A stretch of DNA of 64,000 nucleotides from DATKNA01 sp963786765 (GTDB taxonomy: Bacteria > Actinomycetota > Actinomycetes > Actinomycetales > Kineosporiaceae): positions 451,224 through 515,223 of the forward strand of contig CAWBAJ010000025.1 of assembly GCA_963786765.1 (NCBI GenBank), written 5' to 3'. Shown one piece after another: positions 43,272 through 52,278 of the stretch. Every line of letters starts with the position of its first letter. Position 1 is the stretch's first letter. A model generated the notes under the pieces. That model did not search any database and had not been told where the DNA came from. It saw nothing but the letters and a program-made list of their open reading frames with translations. Made by a program: the position numbers and the translations under genes.

Positions 43272-43963
43272 CTCCCTGACTGACGGGCCGCCACGTCGAC
43301 TGAGTGACGCACTACAGAAGCGTTCGACAGTGCCGGCGACGGCTTCACCCGTGGACTCCGGTCGCACCTGGCCCCCGCAGCGACATGAACTACTTGGGCC
43401 ATCACGTGATCATCCGGGGTCCGTGACACGGCGTTTCGCGTCACGCCAGTCAGAAAGACGATCAAGTTGAGGGCGTTTCCGCAGGTCAAGAAGGGAGCCG
43501 CCTGTGGGAATCGAACCCACGACCTACGCATTACGAGGGCCGCCCACACCACCCCCTCCCCTTGCTACCTGCGACTTCCCTGCTGCTCGAATGGCTCTGA
43601 GGCCCTCTGTCTACTTCATTGGACGCCAGTTCGCGTCACAAGCCGTGTCACGACGACGTGTCCGACGAGGCGGCCGGCACGTACAGGGCTCGACGGGCCA
43701 TTCTCGACGTGATCTTACTCCGACGGCCGGGGACGGCAGCTCGGACGGCTGCATGTGCGCCTATTCACCCTCAACCGGCACGACCGCCACCGGTGCTTGA
43801 CGAGGTCCGCCGCATGTGTTCCGTGACTGGCACCTCTTCGGGTCTCTTCACCGACGGATCTTCCGGGACCGGGACCGCTGCGGGCACCTCGCAGACGCAT
43901 AGCGCTCGGGGGGCATCGCGGTCGTGCCGGTGGTCGTTCCGCTCGCGGGATACCGTGTCGGCT
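43272..43963. other. Gene-poor stretch around a tRNA 3' fragment
   Basis: Apart from the tRNA-like fragment at 43495-43537, no coding sequence is supported. Short open frames lack ribosome sites and protein features. Such a gene-poor stretch with a tRNA end is the usual look of a site-specific integration scar, but no integrase was found nearby. Confidence 0.5.
43495..43537 (-). tRNA. 3' fragment of a tRNA-Thr(CGT)-like gene
   Basis: On the minus strand the sequence reads through an anticodon loop CTCGTAA, a variable region, a complete T arm (GTGGGTTCGAATCCCAC) and an acceptor 3' strand AGGCGGCT. The 5' half is missing: bases before the loop (GCGGCC) do not pair with the 3' anticodon stem TGCGT, and no D arm is present. 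It cannot be a working tRNA. It matches what remains at the far end of an element integrated into the 3' end of a tRNA gene. Confidence 0.75.
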
Positions 43964-44889
43964 TCACGTGGGGGTGGCAAGTAATCGCTCGAGGTTGGGT
44001 GTCGGGCGCCCCGTGTGGCGCATCGCCTCTCGCAGGTCCCCTGCGAGCGCGTACATCTCCTCGGGGGCGGCTCGGCTGTGTGCGCCGAACCACAGTTCCC
44101 CTCTGGGGCCGTTCAGCACCCGCCGCCAGTAGGCGGTGACGAGAACCGTCGGCAGCCGGTAGAAGGGCGCGCAGGTTCATGGGGATCTCGTCGTTCCCGG
44201 CCGCGTGCAGCGCGGTGAACGCCTCTCGGGTGGCGAGCACCATCAGCCGCATGGTGTCTGGGTCCGCGGCCAGTCTGGGCGCGTCGATGCCGACCCGGTA
44301 CAGGGCGAACGCCATGGGCACGACGAATGCGGCGTGGCCTAGCAGCCAGGCGGCGATGTCGACACTGATCAGGGTGGGGAAGCCGGCCCCGTCGAGTACG
44401 TGTTGCAGGTGTCGGATCCTGGAGGTCGTGGTGCCGTCCGGCTCGCCGAGCATCGTTTTCTGCTGCCTGATCAGCACATACTTGACAGTCGGGCCGTCCC
44501 GGGTTCCGTCCGCCGCGGGAAAACCGAACATCGCACGCTCGCCCAGGGCCGCCGCCAGTTCCGCTACGCGGTTACCGGTGTTGCCGAAGAACAGCACGTC
44601 CGAGGCGTCTGTCATGCCGGTCAGGACTGCCAGCGTGCTAGGGAGTTGTTCAGCTCGGACGGGGACCAGCACCAGGTCGAAGCAATCGTCCGGGGCGGGC
44701 TCGCTGACCGCCGCCACCCAGTTGCGCCGTGCGGTTCCCGGACTCGGCATCCTCCAAGAGCAGCCCGTGCGACTGCAGGTCTGCCAGACGCGAACCGCGC
44801 GCGAGCAGGACCACCTCATGCCCCGCTTCCAGCAGCTTCCCCGCGTAGACACTGCCGATCACCCCTGCCCCGAGCACAAGAATCCGCAC
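43964..44889 (-). pseudogene. Frameshifted 2-dehydropantoate 2-reductase family protein
   Basis: GTG 44889 has GGGAGG upstream. The product starts with the NADPH-binding motif of the PanE/ApbA family (RILVLGAGVIGSVYAGKLLE, then VVLLARGSRLADLQ). After one frame change near 44735 it continues (FDLVLVPVRAEQLPSTLAVL, FFGNTGNRVAELAAALGERA) through the C-terminal helical domain. After a second change near 44150 it ends in GDLREAMRHTGRPTPNLERL. Apart from two one-base breaks it is full length, about 308 aa. Family members reduce ketopantoate to pantoate or act on similar 2-keto acids. Here it lies next to the tRNA fragment and may be a true decayed accessory gene. Confidence 0.7.
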
Positions 44890-45221
44890 CAGCGCACCTC
44901 CCTGCCGCCACAGCCGCGAATGTCGCCAGTCAACCGCACCGAGGCCCAGCGGGACGGACCCCCAAACCGGACCGCAGCAGGGAGGTCGTCGGGGACGACG
45001 GGGGCGTCGACGTCGTTCATCGCGTCCCACATACCGGTGGCCTTGGCATGCTGACGGGGCCTTTGCCCGGCGGGGCGTATCTGGTGGTGTCGCGCGTCGA
45101 CCTCGCCGTGCACGCCTGCGACGACGCCGCGAACGCGGGTCAACTTCACCGTCGTTCGCGGCGCCGATCGCTGGAGGTGCCGGTCGAGCAGGCTGCCACG
45201 GCCTGACCCACCCTCAGGGAG
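44890..45221. other. 332-bp spacer without a supported gene
   Basis: No frame on either strand has both a ribosome site and recognisable protein. It contains the promoter of the reductase gene at its left end. Confidence 0.4.
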
Positions 45222-45782
45222 TCACGCGCGGGCGACGTCGATCGCGACGGGAACGGGGTTGGCCACCATGTCCCGGACCGGGGAGAACCGGGTGAGGGTG
45301 CTGAGCTCGGCGAGCTGGTCGTCGTCGAAGTCGCCGGCGACCGTGATGCTCACCTCGATCTGCTCATAGCCGGGTCGGACCGTGCTGTCGAGGCCGAGGA
45401 AGCCTTGTAACCCCAGGTCGCCGTGGACGGCGCACTCCAGGCCGGTCAGCGCGATCCCGCGGGCGGCGGCGTGGTAGACGATCGTGCCCGAGAGGCACGC
45501 CGCGAGGGCCTGCAGGGCGTACTCACCCGCGTTCGGGGCGCTGTTCCCCCCGAGCAGGACCTGCGGTTCGTCGTGATCGACGACGAAGGGCTCGGTGCGC
45601 GTGGCGTCCTCCTGCCCCGCGCCGTAGAACCCCTGGATCCTCGTGCGGCCGTGGCCGCCGTCGATCCACGAGGTGTGCGCGCGGAACTGGAAGCGGCCGA
45701 GAGCGGGATCGGCGGAGACCGCATCGATGGTGCCGGCCAGGCGCTGGAGGTCGACGCCGTTGACGGTGCTGGTGACGCTCAT
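45222..45782 (-). CDS. OsmC-family peroxiredoxin-like protein
   Basis: The protein is 186 aa from ATG 45782 with AAGGAG five bases upstream. It shows the OsmC/Ohr layout: beta strands around FQFRAHTSWIDGGHGRTRIQ, LLGGNSAPNAGEYALQALAA with Cys in ACLSGTIVYHA, and a second half around GLECAVHGDLGLQGFLG. Only the second-position peroxidatic-type Cys (AACLSG) and a Cys in LECAVHG are present, the pair expected of the family. OsmC proteins detoxify organic peroxides using thiol reductants. It is divergent from a TetR gene, with two copies of an operator between them. Confidence 0.88.
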   Translation of the reverse strand: MSVTSTVNGVDLQRLAGTIDAVSADPALGRFQFRAHTSWIDGGHGRTRIQGFYGAGQEDATRTEPFVVDHDEPQVLLGGNSAPNAGEYALQALAACLSGTIVYHAAARGIALTGLECAVHGDLGLQGFLGLDSTVRPGYEQIEVSITVAGDFDDDQLAELSTLTRFSPVRDMVANPVPVAIDVARA

Positions 45783-45853
45783 GGCCACTCCTTCGGGTTG
45801 TGTGTCGGGTTGTCTGTCGGGGTGACGGGCGAGAGCTGCTCGCTCATCTAGTT

Positions 45854-45871
45854 AGCACGATCGGTCGTGCT
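45854..45871. promoter_or_regulatory. TetR operator 1 (OsmC side)
   Basis: AGCACGA-tcgg-TCGTGCT is a perfect 7-bp inverted repeat with a 4-nt centre. It lies over the predicted OsmC promoter (TAACTA on the minus strand at about 45847-45852), so binding would block OsmC transcription. Confidence 0.7.
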
Positions 45872-45881
45872 ACTGAGTGAC

Positions 45882-45899
45882 AGTACGAACGATCGTGCT
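45882..45899. promoter_or_regulatory. TetR operator 2 (regulator side)
   Basis: AGTACGA-acga-TCGTGCT is a second copy of the same site with one mismatch. It ends at the -10-like TAAGTT (45899-45904) of the TetR gene. The two sites are 28 bp apart centre to centre, close to three helical turns. Confidence 0.7.
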
Positions 45900-45911
45900 A
45901 AGTTGTCAACC

Positions 45912-46610
45912 GTGACTCTCGAGATGAGGAGCGAGCACGGTCCGCGGCAGCGCCGGCGGCGGTCCGACGGCGACCGCACCCGTCGGGCGATCCTTCGCAC
46001 CGCCGCCTCGCTGGCGACGGTGGAAGGGCTGGAGGGCCTGTCGATCGGGAACCTCGCCGCGGCGACCGGCATCAGCAAGAGCGGTCTCTACGCGCACTTC
46101 GGTTCCAAGCAGGAGCTGCAACTGGCCACCGTGCACGAGGCGGAGCGCATCCTCGACGACGAGGTCGTGCAGCCTGCGCTCGCGGCCCGTCCGGGTCTGG
46201 ATCAGCTCGCCGCAGCGTGCGAGGCGTTCTTCAGCTACGTGGAGCGCCGCGTCTTCCCAGGGGGATGTTTCTTCGCCGCCACCTCGCTCGAGATGGGTGC
46301 CCGTCCCGGCCCCGTCAAGGAGCGGATCGCCGCGATCCAGTCAGGATTCACGGCACTCCTGGCCTCGTTCGCCGTCACCGCCGTCGCCCAGCACGAGCTT
46401 CCGGCGCACGAGGACCCCGCCGCGCTCGCGTTCGAACTGCACGCCGTGTTGCTCGGCGCGGACACCAAGTTCGTCCTCTCCGACGACCCGGCGGTGATGG
46501 ACCTGGCGCGCCGCGTCGTGCGTCAGCGGCTCGGGCTGGAGAGCCGGGCTCCGGACGGCGCGGTCAGGCCGGCTGCCACAGCTCGATCCGACGCCCCTCG
46601 GGGTCGGTGA
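45912..46610 (+). CDS. TetR-family regulator, probable repressor of OsmC gene
   Basis: The protein is 232 aa from GTG 45912, which lies 7 nt after a -10-like TAAGTT, so the transcript is probably leaderless. The HTH is at about residues 25-75 (RRAILRTAASLATVEGLEGL, NLAAATGISKSGLYAHFGSK). The C-terminal domain has FPGGCFFAATSLEMGARPGP, the pattern of TetR_C_16/YbiH-like groups. The last 20 residues (PDGAVRPAATARSDAPRGR) are antisense to the VOC remnant and look like readthrough beyond an original stop. Two operator copies upstream suggest autorepression together with control of the OsmC gene. Confidence 0.85.
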   Translation: MTLEMRSEHGPRQRRRRSDGDRTRRAILRTAASLATVEGLEGLSIGNLAAATGISKSGLYAHFGSKQELQLATVHEAERILDDEVVQPALAARPGLDQLAAACEAFFSYVERRVFPGGCFFAATSLEMGARPGPVKERIAAIQSGFTALLASFAVTAVAQHELPAHEDPAALAFELHAVLLGADTKFVLSDDPAVMDLARRVVRQRLGLESRAPDGAVRPAATARSDAPRGR

Positions 46611-46663
46611 CCCAGCCGAACCGGCCGACGCGCCCTTCCATGCGGGTCGGACCGCCGAACGAT
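46564..46663 (-). pseudogene. C-terminal remnant of a VOC-family gene
   Basis: Minus-strand reading ends in GRFGWVTDPEGRRIELWQPA then TGA 46564, which is the characteristic C-terminus of glyoxalase/VOC proteins (metal-ligand Glu in IELW). The upstream sequence GTSFGGPTRMEGRV fits but nothing recognisable precedes it. About three quarters of the gene is missing. It overlaps the end of the TetR gene, so a deletion appears to have joined the two. Confidence 0.65.
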
Positions 46664-46735
46664 GTACCCACCAATCCCGAGCACGCGTGCCATGGCGGTC
46701 AGCCTGCCACCTCGGGATGCGGCACCCTTCCTCTC

Positions 46736-47456
46736 GTGCACTTCGTCGGGATCGACCTCGCGTGGGGAGAGCGGCAGCCGACCGGGCTGGCCGTGCTCGA
46801 CGCGGACGCGCGGCTGCTCCACGTCGCGACCGTCCGCACGGACGAGGAGATCACCGCCGCGCTGGAGCCCTACGTCGGCGGGCCCTGCCTAGTCGGCATC
46901 GACGCGCCCCTCGTCGTGACGAACGCGACGGGGTCGCGCCCGGCCGAGCGCGACCTGAGCCGGGACTTCCGGCGGTTCGAGGCGGGCGCGCACCCGGCCA
47001 ACACCGGCAAGCCGGAGTTCGCCGACGGCACCCGTGGCGAGCGGATCTGCCGGCTGCTCGGCCTCGACCTCGACCCGGCGTCCAGGGCCGAGCGGCGCGC
47101 CATCGAGGTCTACCCGCACCCGGCCACCGTCGTGCTGTTCGGGCTGACCGAAGACGCTGAAGTACAAGGACAAGCGGGGTCGCGACCTCGAGCTGCTGCG
47201 GTCGGAGCTCCTGCGCGCTCATGGGGCTACGTCGAGCGGGTGGTCGTCACCGACGACGACCTGGCGCGGGCTGCGCGAGCAGGTCGAGACCGCTACTCGC
47301 AAGAGCGAGCTGCGCGTGGTGGAGGACCAGGTCGACGCGGTGGTCTGCGCCTACGTCGCGCTCTTCGCCGAGCGGTGGCCCGAGCGGACCACCGACTACG
47401 GCGACCTGGAGCAGGGCTACATAGTGACGCCGACTCTCGGTGACCGGCACGGGGTC
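46736..47456 (+). pseudogene. DUF429 protein, frameshifted
   Basis: GTG 46736 begins HFVGIDLAWGERQPTGLAVL, the RNase H-like first strand of DUF429 proteins. CLVGIDAPLVVTNATGSRPA and AHPANTGKPEFADGTRGER follow, then RAIEVYPHPATVVLFGL. The frame shifts near 47155, 47210 and 47270; patching gives LKYKDKRGRDLELLRSELL and finally DAVVCAYVALFAERWPERTT with GYIVTPTL. DUF429 proteins have the acidic residues of an RNase H-like nuclease fold but unknown biology. Without a visible stop the frame runs into the RelA/SpoT gene, so they are either two overlapping genes or a fusion. Confidence 0.7.
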
Positions 47457-48466
47457 GTGGCGGCCGCCGTCGCGGAGTACGCCCGCCGGCAGCCCGAGCT
47501 CGCCGCGGGTGGCCGCGGCGTACGTCGAGCGGGTCACCGGGATCCTCGACGACGCCGGCATCAACTACCTCAGCGTCACGGGGCGGGCCAAGAGCGTGGA
47601 GTCGTTCGCCGCGAAGGCCTCGCGCACCGAGGGCGGCGCCCCCGTCTACCCCGAACCGCTCACGGACATCATCGACCAGGTCGGGCTCCGTGTGATCACC
47701 TACGTGCGCAGCGACGTGGCCGTCGTCGCCGAGGTGCTGGGCAGCCAGCTCGACCATCCTCGACGACCGCGACCTCGGCAAGGAGACCGCGAGCGAGGGC
47801 CGGTTCGGGTACGCCAGCCGCCACCTGCAGGTCAGCGACGAGGCCGGCGCGGTGGCGCAGGTCCAGGTGCGGACGGTGCTGCAGCACGCGTGGGCCGAGT
47901 TCGAGCACGACATCCGCTACAAGGGCACGGTGCCGACCGAGCACGCGCGCGACTTCGACCGCCGTTTCACCCTCGCCGCCGGCCTCCTCGAGCTCGCGGA
48001 CCAGGAGTTCACGACGATCCGCGAGCGGCTGCGCGGAGGGCCGGTCGTCGAGCCCGAGCCGGTGCCGGGTGACGGCGGCATCAGCCCCCGCGAGCTGGCC
48101 GCCTACCTCGCCGGGCAGTTCCCGGACGCCGAGTGGTCGCGCGCCGACCACTACGCATGGATCGCCGGTCTGGTCGCCGACCTCGGCATCACGTCTCTCG
48201 CGGGGCTGGGGGAGGCCCTGTCGGAGGTCGACACCGACGCGATCACGGCGCGGATGGACTACCGCTACCCGCCCGGCGCCGTCCGCCGGCTCGACGACGC
48301 GCTGCTCGCCCGGTTCGGCGCGACTACATCGGCCTGCCGGGCAACGCGCACCGCCGTCCGGCCGCTGACGGCCCGGCTGGAACGGATGTTGAGCGGAACG
48401 CCGGCGGACGCCGCGACCGGCGTGCTCACTGCTCCTGGTCGGTCGGGCGGATCAGCACCTCGTTGA
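47457..48466 (+). pseudogene. RelA/SpoT-domain (p)ppGpp synthetase-like protein, frameshifted
   Basis: A GTG at 47457 can start VAAAVAEYARRQPEL, followed after a frame change near 47512 by YVERVTGILDDAGINYLSVT. The synthetase core is visible as DIIDQVGLRVITYVRSDVAV, FGYASRHLQVS and the signature VQVRTVLQHAWAEFEHDIRY, with further breaks near 47755 and 48318. These match the RelA_SpoT domain, which makes the alarmone (p)ppGpp; no HD hydrolase or TGS domain is seen, so it would be a small alarmone synthetase with a helical C-terminal extension (RELAAYLAGQFPDAEW). The frame overlaps the convergent SDR gene at its end. The exact stop is uncertain. Confidence 0.7.
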
Positions 48467-49199
48467 CGGCGACGTGCCTGGGGCGAGTGACCACGTAGGC
48501 GATGGCGTCCGCGATGTCGTCCGCCTCGAGCCGCTGCATCCTCGCGAAGCGCTGCTGCATGCCCTCGAGGACCTCGGGCCGGTTGTGGCCGGCCAACTCC
48601 GTGTCCACGGCGCCGGGCTCGATCAGGGACACGCGCACGTGCCGCGCCGTGACCTCCTGCCGCAAGGACTCGCTGAACGCCCCGACGCCGTGCTTCGTCG
48701 CGTTGTACACACCGCTGCCCAGCCGGACCTGCCGCCCGGCCACCGACGAGATGTTGACGAGGTCGCTCACGCGTCGCGGGTCCTGCCCGGCAGCCTCGAG
48801 CAGGTGCGGCAGGGCGGCCTTCGCCGTGTACAGGAGCCCCAGCACGTTGACCTGGACCATGCGCTCCCATTCCTCGACCGGCGCGTCCATCACGGGGCCG
48901 AGCAACATCACCCCCGCGTTGTTGATGACGATGTCGAGCCGGCCGAACTCGTCGACCACGCGCTGGATCGCCGCCTCTGCGTCGGACCGCCGGGTCACGT
49001 CCGACTCGACCGGCAACGCCGCGCCACCGGCGTCCCGGACCTGGGCCGCCAGGGCCTCGAGCCGGTCGCCGCGACGGGCCACCAGCCCCAGGGAGGCGCC
49101 GAGCGACGCCAGACGCTGGGCGGTCGCCGAACCGATGCCACTCGACGCGCCCGTGACCAGCGCGACGGTGGCTGCGAGCGGTGCTGCGCTGGTCGTCAC
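48426..49199 (-). CDS. Short-chain dehydrogenase/reductase
   Basis: The protein is 257 aa. Classical SDR motifs are in order: VALVTGASSGIGSATAQRL (cofactor), DVTRRSDAEA, IVINNAGVMLLGPV (NNAG), NISSVAGRQVRLGSGVYNAT with the catalytic Ser and Tyr-x3-Lys (YNATK), then SLIEPGAVDTEL. It is complete and intact, in contrast to its frameshifted neighbours. The substrate is unknown; similar actinobacterial SDRs reduce ketones or act on small alcohols. It is divergent from the nitronate-monooxygenase-like gene by 110 bp. Confidence 0.9.
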   Translation of the reverse strand: MTTSAAPLAATVALVTGASSGIGSATAQRLASLGASLGLVARRGDRLEALAAQVRDAGGAALPVESDVTRRSDAEAAIQRVVDEFGRLDIVINNAGVMLLGPVMDAPVEEWERMVQVNVLGLLYTAKAALPHLLEAAGQDPRRVSDLVNISSVAGRQVRLGSGVYNATKHGVGAFSESLRQEVTARHVRVSLIEPGAVDTELAGHNRPEVLEGMQQRFARMQRLEADDIADAIAYVVTRPRHVAVNEVLIRPTDQEQ

Positions 49200-49309
49200 G
49201 AGCCGAGTCTAGGTGCGCGAGATGTCGCGCTACCCGGGCGTGGAAGGACGGCAGGCGGCCCCCCTTGACTAGCCTCGGTTCAGTCATCGAACCCGGCCTG
49301 GAGCTCGCC

Positions 49310-50362
49310 GTGATCCTCGACCTCTGCAGCGAACCCGTCGTCCTTGCCCCGCTTGCCGGTGGTCCCTCCACGCCTGAACTGGCTGCCGCCGTCAGCGAGG
49401 CCGGCGGGTTGGGCTTCCTGGCGGCGGGTTACCTCACGCCGGCGCAGCTGGGAGAGCGGCTCGAGGCCACGCGACGCCTGACGTCGCGACCGTTCGGGGT
49501 CAACGTGTTCGTGCCCAGCCCGCCCGCGGCCCCGGGCGTCGTCGACGACTACGCGGGCGCGGTCTCGGCGGACGCCGCCGGGGTCGGCGCGGCGCTCGGC
49601 GAGCCGCGCTGGGACGACGACGGCTACCCGGCCAAGCTCGAGCTCCTGCTGGCCGCGCCGCCAGCGGTCGTGTCCTTCACCTTCGGCCTGCCCGAGGCGG
49701 ACGTCGTCCAGCGCGTGCGCCACGCCGGCGCGGAGGTGTGGCTCACCGTCACGTCGGTTCCAGAAGCCCTGGACGCCGCCCGCGCCGGCGCCGACCTGCT
49801 CGTCGTCCAGGGGGCCGAGGCGGGCGGGCATCGCGGCGGCCCGGACGACGACCCGGGGACGGCGACGGCCCTGCTCCCGCTGCTGCAACTGATCGCAGCC
49901 GAGGTCGATCTCCCCTTCGTGGCTACCGGCGGCATCGCCACCGGCCGTGGTCTCGCCGCCGTCCTGGCGGCTGGAGCGCGAGCGGCAGCCGTGGGAAGCG
50001 CCTTCCTCGACTGCCCCGAGGCCGGCACCTCGCCCGTGCACCGGGCCGCGCTGCGCGCCGACGCGCCGACCGCGCTCACCCGCGCGTTCACCGGCCGAAC
50101 CGCTCGCGGGATCGTCAACGCCTTCCTCGAGCGGCACGGCGGCGAGGCTCCTGCGGCGTATCCCGAGGTCCACCACTTGACGGCTCCGCTGCGGGCGGCG
50201 GCACGCGCCGCCGGCCGCGGTGACCTGGTCAATCTGTGGGCCGGTCAGGCATACCCGCTGGCACGCCCGCTGCCCGCGGGGGAGCTGGTACGCGCGCTCG
50301 GCAGCGAGGCGCGGGAGGCCCTGATCGAAGCCTCCCGCCGCGTTCACGTCTCGGGGACGTGA
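49310..50362 (+). CDS. Nitronate monooxygenase-like FMN protein
   Basis: The protein is 350 aa from GTG 49310 with GGAG upstream; the frame to 49181 has no support. The TIM-barrel NMO features are PVVLAPLAGGPSTPELAAAV, GGLGFLAAGYLTPAQLGERL, FGVNVFVPSPP, LLVVQGAEAGGHRGG (phosphate/FMN site with catalytic-His region), PFVATGGIATGRGLAAVLAA and AAAVGSAFLDCPEAGTSPVH. These enzymes oxidise toxic nitronates such as propionate-3-nitronate to semialdehydes with O2; related proteins act in fatty-acid or quinone redox. Intact gene. Confidence 0.9.
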   Translation: MILDLCSEPVVLAPLAGGPSTPELAAAVSEAGGLGFLAAGYLTPAQLGERLEATRRLTSRPFGVNVFVPSPPAAPGVVDDYAGAVSADAAGVGAALGEPRWDDDGYPAKLELLLAAPPAVVSFTFGLPEADVVQRVRHAGAEVWLTVTSVPEALDAARAGADLLVVQGAEAGGHRGGPDDDPGTATALLPLLQLIAAEVDLPFVATGGIATGRGLAAVLAAGARAAAVGSAFLDCPEAGTSPVHRAALRADAPTALTRAFTGRTARGIVNAFLERHGGEAPAAYPEVHHLTAPLRAAARAAGRGDLVNLWAGQAYPLARPLPAGELVRALGSEAREALIEASRRVHVSGT

Positions 50363-50364
50363 GG

Positions 50365-51396
50365 CTATGCGTTCCGGTGACGCACCAGCCAGAGCGTCGC
50401 CGCCAGGAGCAGCAGGGACAGGAGGGCGAGCCAGCCGAACTCGATCCACTGGAAGGGCCAGTACCGGCTGTCGGGCTGATAGCTGGTCCACTGGGTGTAT
50501 CCGTGCTGCAGCAGGTACTGGACCGGGTCGACGGCGGGGCTCCCCGGGCCCGCCCGAACGTCGCCACCACCGTTAGGCTCTGGAGGCCGATGGCCTGCAG
50601 GGCCTGATCGATCTGGGCGTCGTCGACCCGGAGCCCGCTGCGCGTCCACCACTGATCGACGGTGAGATCAGTGTTCGGCAGCTCCAGGCCGCTCGTTGCG
50701 AGGGGGGCCTCGTAGTGCAGCCGCAGGGTCGAGGCGAGGAAGGCCAGGCCGGTCCAGAGAGCCAGGGTCACCGCCAGGGCAGGCACGACGCGCCGCAGGA
50801 CCAGGCCGGCCAGCGCCCGATGGCGAAAGCCGCCAGCCCCCAGCCCGCGACGGCGACTCCGGTGGCGGGGAACGTGCTCCCGTGGAGGCGCTGCCCGATC
50901 CCGCTCTCCACCAGCGGCTGCTTGAACCAGGTGATCAGACCTCCGAAGGCGGCGGTGACGGCGACGACGCCGAGCGCTCCCGGCACCAGAAGGGCGATCA
51001 GCCAACGCATCCGGCCGACCCCTTGCGTCCAGGCGAAGCGGAACGTTCCGGTCTCGAGCTCTCGGGCCAACAGCGGCGCGCCTGCGAAGGCCCCGATCAG
51101 GCACGGCACCCAGACGAACATCGCCCCGGCGAAGCCGGCGTCCCCGTACGTGTCGTGGAAGGTCGCGAAGGCGAAGGTGCACGCGCGGAGGACCGTGGCC
51201 TGCAGGCTTGCAAAACGGCGTACGCCGTCCGCATGCGCTCGCCCTGGATGACAACAGCGACCGCCGCGACGGCCAGGAGCGCGGCCGTGGCCGCCAAGGA
51301 GGTCCGGTAGCGGAGCCAGGCGACCCACAGCAAGCGGCGCCACGGCACCGGCCGCAGTTCGGAGGTGGGCGCTGGTGCCACGACGAGGGTCGTCAT
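50365..51396 (-). pseudogene. ABC-2 transporter permease, frameshifted
   Basis: ATG 51396 overlaps the ATPase stop by four nucleotides. The sequence begins PWRRLLWVAWLRYRTSLAAT with a membrane helix. After a frame change near 51205 it continues FATFHDTYGDAGFAGAMFVW, LETGTFRFAWTQGVGRMRWL, a third helix pair and, after changes near 50815 and 50540, LRLHYEAPLATSGLELPNTD and the last helix WLALLSLLLLAATLWLVRHR. The inferred full protein is about 345 aa with six membrane helices. The breaks are single bases. It is the membrane part of the GntR-ATPase-permease operon. Confidence 0.75.
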
Positions 51397-52278
51397 CGTG
51401 TCGCCTCCACAGGCTCAGGGTGACGGGGGTCCGGGCGTCTCGCGAGGTACGCCAGCGGCGAGTTCCTCGACGCCGACCGTTCGCGCCTGCCAGCTCGCCG
51501 GCTCGGGATCGGTGCGCGCGTCAGGCGGACGAGCAGGTGCTGCTGCGACCCGGCGCCACTGCGCTGGATCACGTGCCACGTCGGGTCGGCGACGCCCCGG
51601 CCGGGCCGGTCATGCAGCCGGTGCCGCGCGGTCAGGTCGTCGATCGTGCCGTCGAGCCGGACAGACCGTGCGCGATCAGCACCAGGTAGTCGGCGACGCG
51701 CTCGAGCTCGGCCAGCCGTGCGAGGAGAGCAGCACCGAGAGCCCGTCCTCGGCCATGGCGCTCATGACAGTGGCCATGAAGTCGTGACGGGCCAGCGGGT
51801 CCAGTCGGGCGGTCGGCTCGTCGAGGACGAGCAGCCGCGGGTGCCGGGCCAGCGCCAGCGTCAACGCCAACTGGGCCTGCTGGCCGCCCGACAACTTGCC
51901 GGCCTTGTGCCTTCGGCGATGCCGAGGTCACGCGAGTCTCCCGCGCGCGTAGGCGTCGTCGAAGTCGTGGTTGAGGTTGCGGGTCAGATGAAGCATGTCG
52001 GCCACCGACAGGTGCCGGTACAGCGGCATGTCCTGGGCGACGAAGGCGACGCCGTCGAGCGCGGCGGGCGATCCGGCGGGGTGCCCGCCGAGCACGCTCA
52101 CAGAGCCGGTCGTCGGTGCGGTCAGTCCGACCAGCATGTTGAGGAGCGTGCTCTTGCCGGCGCCGTTGGGGCCCACCAGAGCGACCACGTGACCTTCCGG
52201 GATGGCGAGGGTGCAGTCCCGCAGGGCCCAGATGTCGCGATAACGGCGGCCGAGTGCGTGGGTCTCGATGATGTTCAT
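51393..52278 (-). pseudogene. ABC transporter ATPase, frameshifted (YtrB-like)
   Basis: ATG 52278 overlaps the GntR stop by four nucleotides. The intact first part has Walker A GPNGAGKSTLLNML and the Q loop FVAQDMPLYRHLS. After a break near 51930 comes the signature KLSGGQQAQLALTLALARHP and Walker B LLVLDEPTARLDPLARHDF. After another near 51725 comes ERVADYLVLIAHGL. The rest degrades into several frames but ends EATR-stop at 51393. About 295 aa if repaired. It would energise the adjacent permease; the substrate is likely a cell-envelope-active compound or lipid by analogy to YtrBC. Confidence 0.78.

Noticed and set aside
43495..43537. Complete tRNA gene
   Set aside because: The D arm and 5' acceptor strand are missing and the 5' anticodon stem does not pair.
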